Part shown: positions 27,901 to 41,678 of the stretch, in pieces | Numbering within the stretch: the first letter of the stretch is position 1 | Layout of the letters: each line of letters opens with the position of its first letter | From: Stratiolaelaps scimitus | Lineage: Eukaryota; Arthropoda; Arachnida; Mesostigmata; Laelapidae | DNA: 64,000 nt | Direction: 5' to 3' | Assembly (NCBI GenBank): GCA_019614645.1 | Contig: JABWDB010000011.1 | Coordinates: 7,699,501 to 7,763,500, forward strand | The notes under the pieces: generated by a model | The model's database searches: none | What the model saw: only the letters and a program-made list of their open reading frames with translations | Told to the model about the DNA's origin: nothing | Translations under genes and position numbers: made by a program

Positions 27901-29128
27901 GACTGGCATTTGTCATCTAATCGTGTCATTAAGCGCTATTTGCATTACAGTGCCCGATATATCTCGTCTCGGGCGAACACAAATGCTTTCATGAAACGAG
28001 AGATTTTCCACAGCGTCGCACTGACTCACGCGGTCAGCGGTCATTTTCCCGGACGAGCCTTTCCGAGATTCTGCCAAACCCTGAAAACAGCTTACTTAAT
28101 TGCCCTGTGTGTGAACGTGGTTCAAAGAGAAAATCTGCTTATATCGGCGTGCATCTGAGTCCAAGCGGTCATTGTGGCTAGTATGGAGCTTGCGTTCCTA
28201 GATTACACCCCGTGATTCAACCAAATCGGCTTTCCTCGAGACCGACAATTACCCGACACTCGAAATGTCCCTCTAGGTGGGGCGTTCGATGCCGCCCGGG
28301 CGTTCGACCTTCACGGACATAGGCAACGCGACAATTCCCGCAGGGTGGCTGTCTCCTCTGCTAATCCCGAACGACGTCCCTGAACCGACTCGGGCCCGAG
28401 GTGCTGCGCTGCACCTGCAGCCGCACGGGACGACGAACACAGCTAATTATATTAACGTATTGTACGCTTACTGAGCTTGACGTCGTGAAGGAACGAAGAT
28501 ATCGATACCGCTAGAGCGAGGAAACATTTCATTGGTAGCGAACGCCGCGAGCCAGCGACCGAGCCCCCGCACTCGCCACAAGCAAATGACAAGGTGGGAA
28601 CAATACGATACAAACGCACGTATTCAAGATGAATAGATCTATTTGCTGGGCGTTTAGTTTGCAGAGAGTTGTCAACTATCGAGGTTATGTAGTGTATTAC
28701 GAGATAGGTCCTGTCCGCAAGACCCGCGAGTGATTCGCCACGGGAAGAGAGAAGATCATTAACACATCTCTTACCCGCAACAACGCTGGGTGGGACAGTC
28801 ACCACCAGCTCTTTCGCTATTCGTTACAGCCACATCAAACATAGCGCTCACAACGGTGGGTAGATGTCTATTTCTACATGAATATGTTAACTTCGAAATA
28901 TCCGCGCCGAGCGGAAAAGCGACATTGAACACGTACGCGCGGGGAACAGATAGTGAAATAATGGACAGCAAAAAAAGAATCGTCGTAACCTTAATTATTC
29001 AATGTAATAATTTTAATAATAGTAATAATGTTTTCCAATTCAAGGATAAGCCCTTCAGTAAAGCCAAAACGGGCCAAGGCAGAGCAAGGATTTAAGAATC
29101 GTGAAATCCATCGTAATGCCGAACGCTA

Positions 29129-29186
<58 letters not shown>

Positions 29187-29187
29187 G
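29129..29187. repeat. Compound (CA)n(TA)n microsatellite
   Basis: CA units run into TA units, then TATGTTTGTGTGTC, so the ends are loosely inverted. Confidence 0.9.
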
Positions 29188-32179
29188 TTTGTGTGTCTTG
29201 ATTGACATCTAACGGAAGGGTCATACACTTGGCCACCGAGTTCGATCACCGTCCCCCAGCCTCATATTCTGCTCCTTCTCTGATACGCGCGCGTGGCTGA
29301 TCACTTCACTTCGCATTCGCTCCGACTATCTGCGCCAATGCGATTTTCGTGTCGATCCCGATATCAGCTGTATCGTTTCACCCCTTTTTCATCTTTTGCT
29401 CAGACTCTTCGACCGCCGTTTAGCGTCGATTCGTCGCTCGGTCCCCCGCCCGGTTACATCTCTGCTTCGACTCGAAACATAGAGAAGGGGGGGAGAGAGA
29501 GGCGGACTCGTTCCTGCAGCCCCTGCTCCGAGTCGCGTCGGGTGGCGCGTGTATGATCAATGTCCACTGCTTCCGGTCAGCTAACGGCCGGCCGAAGGAC
29601 GACTTAATATGGCCGGAACATCCGGTGGCTGCGGCTGCCGCAAACGCCGAATTGGAATTGTGAGCGTCTGGGGGGGGCCGGGGTTTCAAAGCAGGACACG
29701 AAGCCAGAAGGTTAGTAGGGAAGATGTCAATGTACTCTGTCGTACGATAGGTGCATGAATCGATGTGCGCCTATTGGACGATAAACGAATGAGATGATGT
29801 GTGTGCGGGGCGCCAGCGATCACCCTCGTCCTCGGATCGGGCGCTCGCCTCGCTCGCCTGAAGAACAGTCTTTCAAAGGATTTTCACCGGGACCGCCAGC
29901 GAGACATGTGGCCTTCGTGTTGCAGTCGCACATTTGACGACACTTTACGAATGTCTTTATCGTCGTCGCAATGCTTGCTGCTGTGGCTGTTGTTGCCATT
30001 ATTGCTGTTGTGGCTGTTGTTGTTGTCGTCATCGTCCTTGTTCTTCTCGTTGAAGATTCAGGTCGGCGTGAGTCAGCCCCGCACGCTGGCCTCGTTCCGG
30101 CCTCGCCCGCCGATCACAACAACACACGGACGGACGAATGTACAGCCAGACGCGACTTCATGCAGGCGGTGCTATCGTCCTTTTTCGTTTTGGCTATTTT
30201 GTTGGCCAGCCTTTGTCTCCTCCTTCATCTTTATCGTCGGCGTACGTCGGAATAGCCCCTCTTTATCCCGCCGGCTATACCCCGACGCAGCCTCCTCGCC
30301 TCGGACAAACGGACGCACAAGCTCCTCAGGACAGTCAGGAGTCCACACAACGTACCTAAACTCCTCGGGGAGGCACATCAATGGGCGAGGAACCGTTCGC
30401 GCTCGATGCTGCGCATATCAGGCAAGCCGCCGATGGCAACAGTAGCAGAGACGGTGGCGACGGCGGCACCAAAGGATTACCAGGCCGCCCACTGGCCACT
30501 GCCTCCCGCTCGGTTGCATGAGGGAGAAAATGCGTCGGCAAAAGTTGCATAGATCGTGATAGGGAAATTCAGACGGAGAGATAGAGATGGGTAGAGGAAG
30601 GAGCACAAAGTACTAAGCAAATATAGAGACATCAAGCGTCTCTGCGAAAGCCGAGGCGGAGCGACTCGGAGTGAGGCGAGGTCGAACGCGAGGGTCGCGA
30701 CCAGTCCGCCACCCATCTCTCGGCTGTGTATATATATATATAGATCCCTCTCCCCGTTTTTTCCCATCTCTCTCCCTCTGGCTGGGTCCCCCTGCTGGAG
30801 ATCTATGCGGCGGCTGCTCGCCGACGAGGGCGCGCCAAGCTCCGCAGGTCCGCAGGCCAGTGGGGTAGGAGCAGATAGGGTTATGAGCCTAATGCTTAGG
30901 GCTCGAGTGTCCGTTGTCCCAGGAGACGACTGCAGGGCGGCCGGATTCGGGAGCTACTGAGACTGAGGTGCGTGTAGCTCTTCCAGTACGAACTCCTTCC
31001 CCGCGTAGCCGTCCACTAGTAGGCCTGCGGGTCAATCTAACCCGAGGCTAACAGGGTTAAAACAAGAGCGATGCTCCTAAACAGCGGTCCGCGACAGGAC
31101 CTCGGCATAGTTGTTAGGAGGTGGAAGAGGCGGCTCTGCGCAAACAAACAAGCAATGACAGACTACGGCATCACTTGCTGCTTTTGCTGCCTTGTAAATT
31201 GAAGGGGGTATTGCTCGCGTCTACGGCGAACGTGGAAATTCTGTGTCCTGTAGCGCAGGAAGTCTCAAAGAAGTATGTGTATATGTGGAACCATTGTGGT
31301 AGTAGCAGTAGTAACGTTAAAGAGTATGTTTTCCATTAGCTTTCGGCCTGTACCACGCATAACGCACATATACATCGTAGTTGGAGATCTCGTACGTCGC
31401 CAATTGTACTCTGTGCGTAGTTGACAAAGTTATGAGTAGATAGTAGTGCGTGGCTAGGATAATCGTGGGAGATGAAGGCACCCGGCAATAGAGGAGCGCA
31501 GGAGTGGCTCTGGTGGACGCGTCCGGGCGTTTGAAGAAAATTTCCTCCTCTCAAAAAATAAACAGGGGTAGGCTAATGTAAAGGTTTGTTGCTTTATTCA
31601 ACGACTGTCCTTTCACATTGTGAGCGTGTCATTTAGATTTTCGCCTCGGACCGGAATCGTCGTGTAACGTCGACGTCCGTGCACCTGAACAGTTACGACT
31701 TGTTATGGTAGGAAAAGGTGGCTTTTTTTTTCTCCGGAAGCTGAAGAATACTTCCCTTGCAGACACTGCGCGCCAGGGGACATTCTATCCTATGATGAAG
31801 TCAAGTCGCAAGCGATTGGCAAGCGACGTTAAGGTGAATATTTATCGCATGAAAGCGAACGATCCTTTCAAGTTCAGCAGCGTGGTATACCCGTACCGTG
31901 GTCAATGAGACTCACCGCCGTCACATACTGCCACATATGTACGCTCAACCAACACAACGCCACTAATCAACAAGAGTGCATACATAGTTCTTTTGATATA
32001 GGCAAAACGATGAATAATAACAGGCATTGGACGTGTATCAAACCCCAGTGAACGTGTCGTTCTTGGCCATCGAAGCAACATCGCAGCGGGTGGCCTCGAT
32101 CAGGCCGTTCTTTCTTCCATTGCGGATTTTACAATAATAATAATAATAATCGAACTGATGTAACTAAACGAAGATACCG

Positions 32180-32197
32180 CCCCCCCCCCCCCCCCCC
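32180..32197. repeat. Poly(C) tract
   Basis: About 18 C. Similar C or G runs at 13200-13213, 19381-19395 and 26422-26437; assembly length errors are likely at such sites. Confidence 0.9.
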
Positions 32198-32734
32198 GTG
32201 CTCCCCTTTCTAATCGTTCTATGACCTTTTCTAGCGTGTATGTATGAGATAGATCTCCTAATGGACAACCATTAGGGAGCTCTCTCTCTCTCTCTCGCTG
32301 TCTCTCGAGTCAATCGTCGACCATTAACACCCCATCTCGCGCCACGACCGTCATTATCATCTGGTGTGTTTCTGGCCGTTCGCGTATTGCTCTTCCGTTT
32401 CAGCGTCTCGCCCGTAGCGGCCGATGTCCGAGCAGCGCCTGATGCCTGAGCCGGCGCTCTTGCGCGATCAACAAAACGCACCGGAGTGCCTTGGCCAGCC
32501 GCGAGTGTTGGGTGACGACTTGCGAGTCGGCGGCCGGCGGCCGGCGGCCGAGCCGAGCGACACCCGGCCTGGCGTCTTTGACACCGGTCTGTCGTCGCAG
32601 TTAATTGCTAGCAGGATGATGAATGTCCGGCCACAGGCGACACTGCGCCACGATTCGATTCGACCCGACTCAAGCTAGAGAAAGCGAGAAAGCGAGAGAG
32701 AGACAAAGAAGGCCTACACCAGCCTAGAGAAACA

Positions 32735-33020
32735 ATGGTAGTCGCGAGCTCGGTGCCGGACGACCACGAAGAAGACAAACGAACTGCGCAGTGGGCGGCG
32801 AGCGATCGCCGCTATGAAGGATACCTTCGGGATCGCATCGATTTGCTGACCGCCCCGACGAGTGCGGACGGTTCGCTGGTGGTGCGAACGGCGCATGCTA
32901 TCGTCTGCTGGCAGAGCTGTCCTGTAGCAGCAGCAGGACGGCAACAGCCTTCCCTTGATCATCGTGTGATGGTCGTTTTCCAGCGGCGGGCCAGCTTACG
33001 CCTTAAGGAGAAGAATCGCG
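32735..33020 (+). CDS. Candidate first coding exon in a CpG-rich patch
   Basis: ATG at 32735 in a strong context (ACAATGG). The frame stays open for 95 codons, starts MVVASSVPDDHEEDKRTAQW, is rich in Arg and Asp, and runs to a possible donor CGCG|GTTAGT at 33021. Upstream are purine-rich GA tracts and CpG-rich sequence that could be a promoter and 5' leader. No family recognised and no downstream exon assigned. GC-rich sequence has few stops, so chance is likely. Confidence 0.15.
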
Positions 33021-33809
33021 GTTAGTGTGCGGCTGTGTGTGCGTGTGTGTGTACCTGACTGGTGGAGGAGTTCGTTCGATCGGTGCGCTGCGTTCGTATA
33101 CTCAACGTCGACCTGACGCGGTTGTTGTAGTCCACCTTCGGAGGTCCGGAAAGCTCGGCGGGATCTTGCCTGCGGCCGCTGTTGGAGATCCGTTGGCCAG
33201 ATCCACTGGCGAGGGTCCGCATCGGAAAGAAAACGGGGATAGCCAGCGGCGAGTTGGGGCGACGACATTGGCAGCACGAGCAACGCCGACCTCTCAAGAT
33301 CCAACTCGGATCCAACTCAACTGTCCCAGCTACAGAGCAAAGGTGATTCGCGCACGTGACGAAGAGGGGTCCAGCCTCCATGGCCCAGACTGTCGAATGG
33401 CTAGGCGGTTCGTTCTGTCGTCAACGTCAGCTAGCAACGACATTGAAGATGGGCCAACGGAAGGAGGTTGCCAGATACAGACCACGAAACAGTGTCGCAG
33501 CTCGTGGCTATACCGCGCATCGATTGGGGTCGACTTTTGCGGCGCGCTGCATGAACCCCCCCCACCTCCCGTGATAGGCAGCGTTGCTGTGCTTAATCAA
33601 TATGGAAAAATTGGCGCAGATTCGGCTTCGCCACAACGCGTGGGTCTCAGACAACAATTATTTTTTCAAGCAAATAGGTACAATCAAAACCTCGAGCGGT
33701 CCCGGCCTCCTCACTGCCAACGTCCTCGAAGGGGTCTGCCATAGGCTGATCATCGCCACCGCCGGGGACAAGCGCTCAGGATCCTTCTTTCTTCAGCGTC
33801 TTTCCGTCG

Positions 33810-33880
33810 CTGCTCCGATGCTATCGCCTCCTCGGGCTTAACCATGATGGCCTCGGCACCCTGACACCCCGTCCCTTACT
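33810..33880 (-). repeat. Interspersed repeat, same family, inverted
   Basis: Minus strand reads GGGACGGGGTGTCAGGGTGC then CCCGAGGAGGCGATAGCATC, matching the two plus-strand copies. Confidence 0.45.
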
Positions 33881-33959
33881 GGGTCACTAATCATTCTACA
33901 TATACAATGAGGCACACAGTAATATGAAATACGTTTCCATTTCCCATTACCATATGAAG

Positions 33960-34117
33960 GGTATAGGTAGAGCTTTACTGGTTTGCTGAAAGGAACCGCA
34001 ACAATTGCTACCTATGAAGTTTACACTTTTTCTTCTATGTCCTCATCGCGCGGCGGGACAACTCGACAACCAGCGGCCTCTGGCCTTTGACAGTCAAAGA
34101 CAACTTAGTCACTGTCC
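33960..34117 (-). mobile_element. SINE, near full length
   Basis: Reverse-strand copy from GTATAGGTAGAGCTTTACTG through TATGTCCTCATCGCGCGGCG to the head (CTCTGGCCTTTGACAGTCAA). Both head and tail can be aligned to the 7474 copy. Confidence 0.8.
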
Positions 34118-37100
34118 AATCGTCACCCCCGCGCTGACAGAACGAAAATCATACTCCGATATGGGGCAAGCGTCTAGGAGGAGCACCACTCATGCAATCG
34201 GTGCTGCATTTGAAACTGTCGAGACGAGTGTTTCTTTTTTTCTTGCTTACAGCAAGCAACGATATTCGTTGACCCCTGCTTATGTTTCGTGTACATATAT
34301 ACATATATATATACGATACAATATCAAAGAGTGCACAAATAGGTAAACGTTAACCCATTCTAATTACTACTCCACGCTAGCTGTACAGTCCAGCGCGAGC
34401 TCCCGTTCCCAACTCTCGGCTCGATCGATCCCAATCGGTCCATTCCATATATATATGCATCGCTCTTCTGGGACGCTGATTAGCGTAGCTCCTCTTCGCT
34501 AGCCATAATATGATACAGTCCGCCCTTGTCACTCCACGCGCGTCGTTCATGATGTCGTCGTCGTTGTTGTCGTTGTTAGTGTCGTCACCATCATTGTCGC
34601 TGTTGTGATATAACACAATCACTATCCTGCCGTGGCTCCGTCTTTCATATCGTGGTCTTTTTTCTCTTGAGTCGCTTCTTCCCGTCCCCCCCGTCCCGCC
34701 CCCTCTGATTCGCTCTGTCTGCAGCTCCCTCTGTTGTCGGCCACCCGGCAGGTCATCTCGATTTCTTCCGCCCGTTCCGTTGTTCATATTTATACAAAAG
34801 TATTACACTCGACCGCCTCGCGGACTCACCACAGCCTTGTCCCTCCCGCGCTGATCGTTCCGGCCCCCGGCGTCGGCTGCCGACAAACGCGCAGGACGCA
34901 GCAGCAGCAGCAGCAGCAGTCGAACATCATCAAGATTTCAGGCGTTTGGTTCAGGCGACATCTTCGCGCTCGCCTACCGCTTGGACAATGCACACACGCC
35001 GCATGTGTCGACCTGTTCTCCGTTCCGGATCGGCTCGGGCCAACGTCCTCGGTCAGCGTAAGCGCTCTTACCCACATCATCGACGCGCGAGGAGCAACGC
35101 CCAAAGATAAGTCCACAGCCGACCCCGCAGCCACCCGAGTCATCACCGCCGTCAGTCAGCGACCCGCCATAGGAGATTCGCGGTGAAGAGGAGCAAGATG
35201 AAGAAAAAAATCGTTGAGCCAAAGGAGGCTGGCTGGCTGGCTGGCTGGTTGCGCAGCTGATGGCTTCGTTCGTGCACGGGTCAGTCTCGCTGGCCACGAA
35301 CGCGGCGGCCATCGTCGAGCGCCTTTCATGTTGGTGTCCAGCTTTCCGCCAGTTTCAAACGCGGCCACGTTCGTCTCTAGCTAGACTGTCTGGTAGTGGC
35401 TATTGTGCGATGGCTATTGCTAGACTGCGTCGTTCTTCGACATTCGACCAAGCTGATGCCGATGGTGATGTCAGCCGCCGGCCGTGAATATCCGCTGTCC
35501 GATCAGACCGCCGCCGCCGCTGCTGCCAAAGCTATGTAGGCTTGGCTAGCCTATCCGGTCGAACACTCATCCAGCGATGGGGATGTCGTCATCCGCGCGG
35601 ATGACATCCATGCATCCAGACGGCCAACCGAGCGGCCGCGAGATGACGAGATGGTCGCCGTCAGATTCCAGCCACTGGAACGCACACAGACCTATGGCTA
35701 TTCGGCGACTTTGTTGCTGCAGCTGCTGCTGTTATCGTCGTGGTTACAGTCTGCTCACCGATCCTCGTAGTCGAATTGTGTGTAGAGTCGTTTCGACTCT
35801 GCACTGCCACGTGCGCCACGAGCAATCGACACGAACGCAGGGTCGGGCGCGCGGACACACACACACAGCCGGGCGTATTGTCCGCCGGCGACCCATCCGC
35901 CGAGAAGAACAAGCCATTCGGCGGGGGGTCGGCTTTACCGCGACCCCCGCCATCTTCCAAGCACGCTAGGCTAGAAGCTATCCAGGTTCGCTCTCTCGTC
36001 CTTTCGTTATGACATATCGTCACATTAGTAGCATTGTCAGTCGCATCTCCTTTCCGGAGTTCCGAGGGAGGAGAGGTCCAGTCGTAATCGCAGTGGTCGG
36101 GTGGTCGAGAACGGTGCCACGGTCGCCAACGCATGTAGCAAGACGCGCGCCCTCCGACAACATCTCGATCCTTACTTTTCATCGCTCCGCCCCACATCTC
36201 TCTCTCTATCTCTCTCTATCTCTCTTTCTCTCTCTCAAGTTATCTCCTTGTACGAATCGGCTTCGCCTTTGCCTTTGAGTGTCCGGCCGTCGATCTATCT
36301 ACCGCATTGTCTCTCTCGTCGTCATCCGTACATATCTCCATCCAGAAATATGCTTGTACAACATATTGTTCCCCCGGCTTCTGATCGTCCCGCGGCAGCG
36401 CACGGCAGCCGCGCACGACAGCGCGCCGAACCGTCCACCGAATCGTTGAAAAGGGAAGCACACCGCCACATCGTCAGCGACCATGTAGAAGCTCCTCCGC
36501 GTGGGCTGTGCGGTAGGTGGCGTGCGGTAGCCCGTGCATAGGAATCTGCTGTCGCACGCAGGAACTCGGAACTCAACGATCGATTTTGTGCGACTGCCGA
36601 TTGTCCGAATGGACGATCCACTCGCCGATCGCATGGCCGGTGCGTGACCTGCTGCTGCACTGCTGGCAGGCACACCGGGTCGGCGGACCCCTTCGAATTC
36701 GACAATTCGCATATCGGTGGGATGCATGCACCGGTGTGTCTACATTCTACATTATATATAACATTACAACGGGACGAGCTCGCGAACACAAAAGGCGGAA
36801 GCATTGACCAAAGGTATTGATGGCACAGACGGCCGGGAAAACGACGACAGTTGCGGCGATTCCCCGTGACCAATGTAAGGTATTCACGGGTGGTTATTTG
36901 TGTTAGAACAAGCACATGGCATGTGGCATATCTGCTTGAACGCATGTTGTATATGCGTGTCTGTGTGTGTGTGATGTTCGTAACCAAGGATTCCTCTCAT
37001 TTTTCGGATGGATGGTGGGTGAGCAATGAAGAAAGTCGTTTCTTGTCGCTTTCATATATCAATGTATTGTAACAGTAGCGTTTGATATGATTTCCTTGTC

Positions 37101-40000
37101 GAAAGTATCATCACTTTTTTACCACATATATGCGCATGTGTAGTGGTCATTGGATATTGGGCGTAGACCTGAGTTCCATGCTGTAAGTCGTTCATCTAGT
37201 TAGATTTATCATGTCTCGTGTACTATTTCGTGGTCTGATCGTCGTGCTGCTGTTCGGAATAGTAATAATAATAATATTAATAATAATCATAATGATACTG
37301 ATTTCGTCTGGATGTATCCTTTAGCCAAAGCTAACTCTCAGATTCCTACTTCAAATACCTACCTGCTGGCAAAGTTCAACACACGAGCGTAGGGCATTAA
37401 GACGATTGTGTTCGAACTTACAAAAGAGCACTCATGCATAATGATCCAACACCGTCCACATTGCGGCGGAATCCTGTCCGCCGTCCTGTGGCTGGGTGGC
37501 CGCTGCCGTCCGAAGCGTGGCCCCGAGGCCCCCTTGCCCCCGGGGGTTCGTCGACCGAGAGGGCGGAGTCGTACGAAGCTACAGCTCTCCTACCGAGACC
37601 GCGCACGCAGTGTAAAAAGGCAACCCAGTGTTCGCCGCTCTCCAGGATGGAGCTCTTGGACAAGTGCTCCCTCCTCGGCCCCTGGACCTGCCCATATCGA
37701 GCTCAGGCCGCGGGTGGCCTGTGGCCACGTTCGGAGCGACCGCGTTCGAGGCGCCGCCCACGCGTTGTCAACGAGTCGCGCCGGACAATAATATGACAGT
37801 TCGTGATAACAGAAAGAAGCGGGGGAGATGGAACAAAAAGGGGAACAATGCTTTCCAATGGTAAAATGGCCTTTGAAAAAAGCAATTTACGGATTCCTGT
37901 CAGGTGAATCCTTGGGTGATCGTAAATGAGAGGCATGCGAGACGTGCGGACATGCTACACAAACTTGCAATTTTGACAGAAATTCTGTCTACAACCGGTA
38001 TTGTGGAAGAGAGGTTCCGAAAACGCGTGGTGTTGCGGGACGCACGAGCATCTATAATCGGTAATCCACCTACTAGACCAGATACTGTTGAATTTCGAGT
38101 AACCCTATCACTACCGGGTCAATGCATCTCCATAGCAATCAACATCGCCTATTCGTAACATGCTCACAGTAAATGGTCTCCATCGCTGTCTTGATGGGGA
38201 AGGCCTTTAACGGCCCCTTCGCTGGTGGGAAGGGGTTTCCGCCCTTGAAAAGATATAATATGTAGTACCGCCAATGCAATCAGGCATCGAGGGTACCGGT
38301 TTTGGCGTTGCTGTCAAATTGAGTTGTTGCTTCGCATGTTTTCTAGCTGTTAAACTTACAGGTACACTTTGGCTGGCCGGTCCAAATTGGTCAACGGTGT
38401 TATGACACTAGCGATCTATCGTCGATTTCGAAGAATTCCTTTGAACCGCGACAACGTTGCCTTCAAGGAACCTCGTCAGGTGGAGGTGCATGCATGGTCC
38501 ACCGTAGATCTATCGAACTACCATATAGAGACATACGTATTAGTGATTTATTCAAACATACAATAATTAGGAATTATTTCTAGGGATTATTGGGTAGGGG
38601 GATATTACCTGGGACCGGGCCTGAGACCGACATTGTCCCGAGGAAGGCGATGGTATTGCCTCTCTGCACGTCTTGGTTGATACCCGCTGAACAAATCAGC
38701 TCGCACTGATTGTGGACAATCTTTGTAATTGGCTCCCCTTATCTAAAAACATTCCCTGTATCTTTTTTTTAAAGAGGTTAAAGGTAAATGCTTAAAGGTA
38801 AATCATTCCCTGTATCTAGACGGCAGTCTATCAGTGTTAATCTCATGTACTAGCTGTAATCTAAAAAAATACCAGCAGCAGACGACCGGCAAGATATGCT
38901 TGAGGTCTACGATGGCACTGCTTGCTAAAGACTTGTGAGCCCCTTTGATGCAGTTTATAAATGTGTTAGCAATTCGTCACCAGTGTTGACAAAAGTCGTC
39001 AAACAAGACAACGCCTCTCATTAAAGTGACCTTGGAACGAGGCGGGCGACCATTTCTTTTGATTTATCTGTCTGGAAGCTGAGAAAATAGATGCTGATTA
39101 GGGTCTTCTTCATCGATACGTGGATGCTATTTCTAATGATGTGATTGTGCTCATTTAATCCGACACATTTCGTGCAGCCGGATCATGCCCGTGGACATCA
39201 ATTTATTTCGAAGAAAATTTTTTGCCGTTTCTTGCCTTTGATTTATTATTAATGATAATTTAATTACTCATCGTGTCGACTGCATAATGCTCCTTCTGCC
39301 TAATGATTCGATACACTCTCATGCAATATACCTTTCCTTACCTCTAACGCTATAATTCCTCTCTATGGTCATGACTTCATGGTACCTCGATCTAACCATT
39401 TTTATTATTATCATTATTAATATTATTCGAATGCACAAACATTCGTCACCGGCACATATATACAACGGACGAAGCCATGTCCGTTTTTAGTTAGGGCCAG
39501 CCTAGCACCCTCCGGCTCCTCTCATACAATCGCGGTGCCCGCCAGTGCCTGGTGACAATGCACTGCCATTATGCAGGTATGATTTGCTCACGCTAGGCGG
39601 CACAGATCCCAGGCATGAGCTCCGGTCCTAGCCCCGGATTCCCCTGTCCTGCTTGGCCTCGCCTGGTTTTTTATGCGTCTGGAGGAGGAGTTCAAGTGAC
39701 ATACACGATATGCAGTGTAGGGTGGCCCCATCATCTCGCCTCAAAGGGACGCCGCACCGAGACGCGCGCACGGTGCGCGAGAGCGAGCGAATGAATCCGA
39801 CTGCGGGTAGTGGTGCATTATCGTGGTGGCGAGCCGGGCTGGCGCGCCGCCGGCTATGAATCCCCGCCATGGATCCGTGTCGACATTCGTTTTGGCTGAA
39901 CTGGCTGCTTTAAACGACGCCACGAGTCTCAGCGGCAGACTCAAATTGCGATTTATGAACGAAAACAAGTGTGGTTTCATAATGCTTGAGTCCTCGTAGG
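34118..40000. other. No confident gene
   Basis: CpG-rich 34.4-36.8 and 37.4-37.8 kb with (CAG)n at 34896-34919, (GGCT)n at 35229-35248 and CT/TATC runs at 36197-36237. A plus frame at about 37903-38060 has a CCTGTCAG acceptor and a GTAATC donor, but no family. AT-rich from 38.6 to 39.5 kb with (ATT)n. Confidence 0.6.
38607..38670 (+). repeat. Interspersed repeat, same family
   Basis: GGGACCGGGCCTGAGACCGA then CCCGAGGAAGGCGATGGTAT; shares order of blocks with 52669-52740. Confidence 0.4.
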
Positions 40001-40051
40001 GATAAAGGTAAAGGTTTTATTGGTTTATTAAAGGAGCTGCAATTTTACAAA
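40001..40051 (-). mobile_element. SINE 3' fragment
   Basis: GATAAAGGTAAAGGTTTTAT then GGAGCTGCAATTTTACAA: tail, both poly(A) hexamers and 3' body only, as in target-primed, 5'-truncated insertions. Confidence 0.8.
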
Positions 40052-41430
40052 GGATAATTAATAATAATAAAAATGCTAGGATTAACGCTGTCACGTTATT
40101 GCTCACCAGTTGGCTGAGAGTCAGTCCGAAAACCTAGATTCTAGAAGAGAGAAGGTCGAATATAAAAGTCGATTCAATTTCTCGACATATAACATAACTC
40201 AAAATTGATTACTTCGCTGGGAAGCTCCTTGATGAATCGAATTTCTTCGGCTCCTGGTTCGCCCTGGGTGATCGGGGCGAACGGAGTCGGCAGAGAAAAA
40301 GACGGAGACCCGGATCTTTTAATAACAGCCGTTATCATAGATGAAATATCAGGCGGACTTTATCTCTTGCCAACTTATATAGAAGCCAGGAGTGCAACGT
40401 GTGCTGTGTAAATCTCGATTTCGGGAAGCATTCACTTGAATGAAATTGAAATTGTGGTGTTTATTTTCTCTACGAAACTAACGGAATTAAGTTCTCGTTA
40501 AGAAATATTAAAAAAGATCATTATTACATCGCAGTGCGGGTGCAAACTGTCGACAGCATTTCGACATATAGCCATAGATCTACTGGCCGAGATCGTCAGC
40601 CAGAAATCGCTCAAAGTGGACGTCCTTCTGAATGATTGCAACTCGGCGGCTGTACGTTGTACTATTGTAGCCACCGCCGCAAATGGAAATCCCCGCAACA
40701 CAGGAACGGGAATAACCAGGCTAATATTCGTAGGCCAGCGGCAGGCCGTCGACAGGAAGGCCGGGATCTCTAAGGCACCCTATCGATGGAGTGAGCTGAG
40801 TACGAGTATGTTTCGGCATGGGAGTTCCACAAGGGGCTTATTGCAAAATTTTAACTGAATCCATGGGTCGGCTGGCCAAGACTCTTCACCATGGGAGACA
40901 CCAACACATCGTTACCACACGGGGATCACTGGGTGTTCAATCAAGTCTATACGCGGTGATAGCATTAGTACAGGGCTGGTGTTACTCGCATTTTCTATCA
41001 ACAAGACACGACTCTCAAAACGTCTGTTAGCTTCCTCCATGTTGAAAATTGCTGCCCGAAATCAAACGCTATCCGAGCCAGACACCAGCTGGAATGCCGA
41101 TGTGAATATAACTTGAGCTGTCAGCGGGTAAGCAATGTACCTTGGAAAAAGTGTCCAGAAAACAAAATCTTGACAAATCTTGGCGGGACACCCGATGTCA
41201 CCTGCGAAGATGACTCCACATCACCCCAACCGTGAGCGACTGTCTGCCTTCTCTCAGAGCGAGATCAGAGCGGAACCAGCAATCAGCAAATTCAATCGGA
41301 CTAACGTTACCGTGAAAGGCAAGCATCCATGTACGTAAATACTAGAATTGGTTCAAATAAAGAACGTGACGGTGCTAAAAAAATTGAAGTCATCACCAGT
41401 CTCTTTCGAGAAGAAATTGTCTCCCCGTCC

Positions 41431-41510
41431 GGTTCGAGCTGTCCCGCGAACTGGTGACATATAAGAGAACCTAAGCATTGTGAGTCTGCAATGTAGATAG
41501 TCCCAATAAG
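41431..41510 (+). mobile_element. SINE, partial
   Basis: Box B-like GGTTCGAGCTGTCCCGC, then GTGACATATAAGAGAACCTA and a diverged 3' part. Lies about 45 bases from an opposite-strand copy. Confidence 0.7.
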
Positions 41511-41554
41511 GCGCAATTACAACCGGATGCATAATAATAATAATAATAATAATA

Positions 41555-41622
41555 AGGTTAAGGTTTTATTGGTTTATTAAAGGAGCTGCAATTTTACAAT
41601 GCTTAAGCTCTCTTATATGTCT
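41555..41622 (-). mobile_element. SINE 3' half, inverted relative to its neighbour
   Basis: GGTTAAGGTTTTATTGGTTT, GGAGCTGCAATTTTACAATG and CTTAAGCTCTCTTATATGTC. Preceded by an (AAT)n run (41531-41554) and followed by partial repeats of the TCTTATA segment. Confidence 0.85.
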
Positions 41623-41647
41623 TATAGGCTCTTATATAGGCTCTCTT

Positions 41648-41678
<31 letters not shown>

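Larger units (their letters stand above)
23506..32734. other. No confident gene
   Basis: AT-rich 23.8-25.2 kb, CpG-rich 25.6-26.3 and 29.2-30.9 kb. A TATAAAAG at 26538 has no initiator at the right distance. A 94-codon frame at 29971-30255 encodes two hydrophobic segments, but all three frames there are open and the first segment is built from GCT/GTT-like triplet repeats, so I do not call it. Confidence 0.6.

Noticed and set aside
29801..30445. 214-codon plus frame with a leucine-rich stretch
   Set aside because: The hydrophobic stretch comes from a GCTGTTGTT-like simple repeat that is hydrophobic in two frames; two other frames are open over the same bases.
33025..33744. 239-codon plus frame
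   Set aside because: Begins in a GTGTGT tract and has no recognisable domain.
36322..36987. 221-codon frame on the minus strand
   Set aside because: GC-rich patch, low stop density, no domain, and overlapping open frames on both strands.
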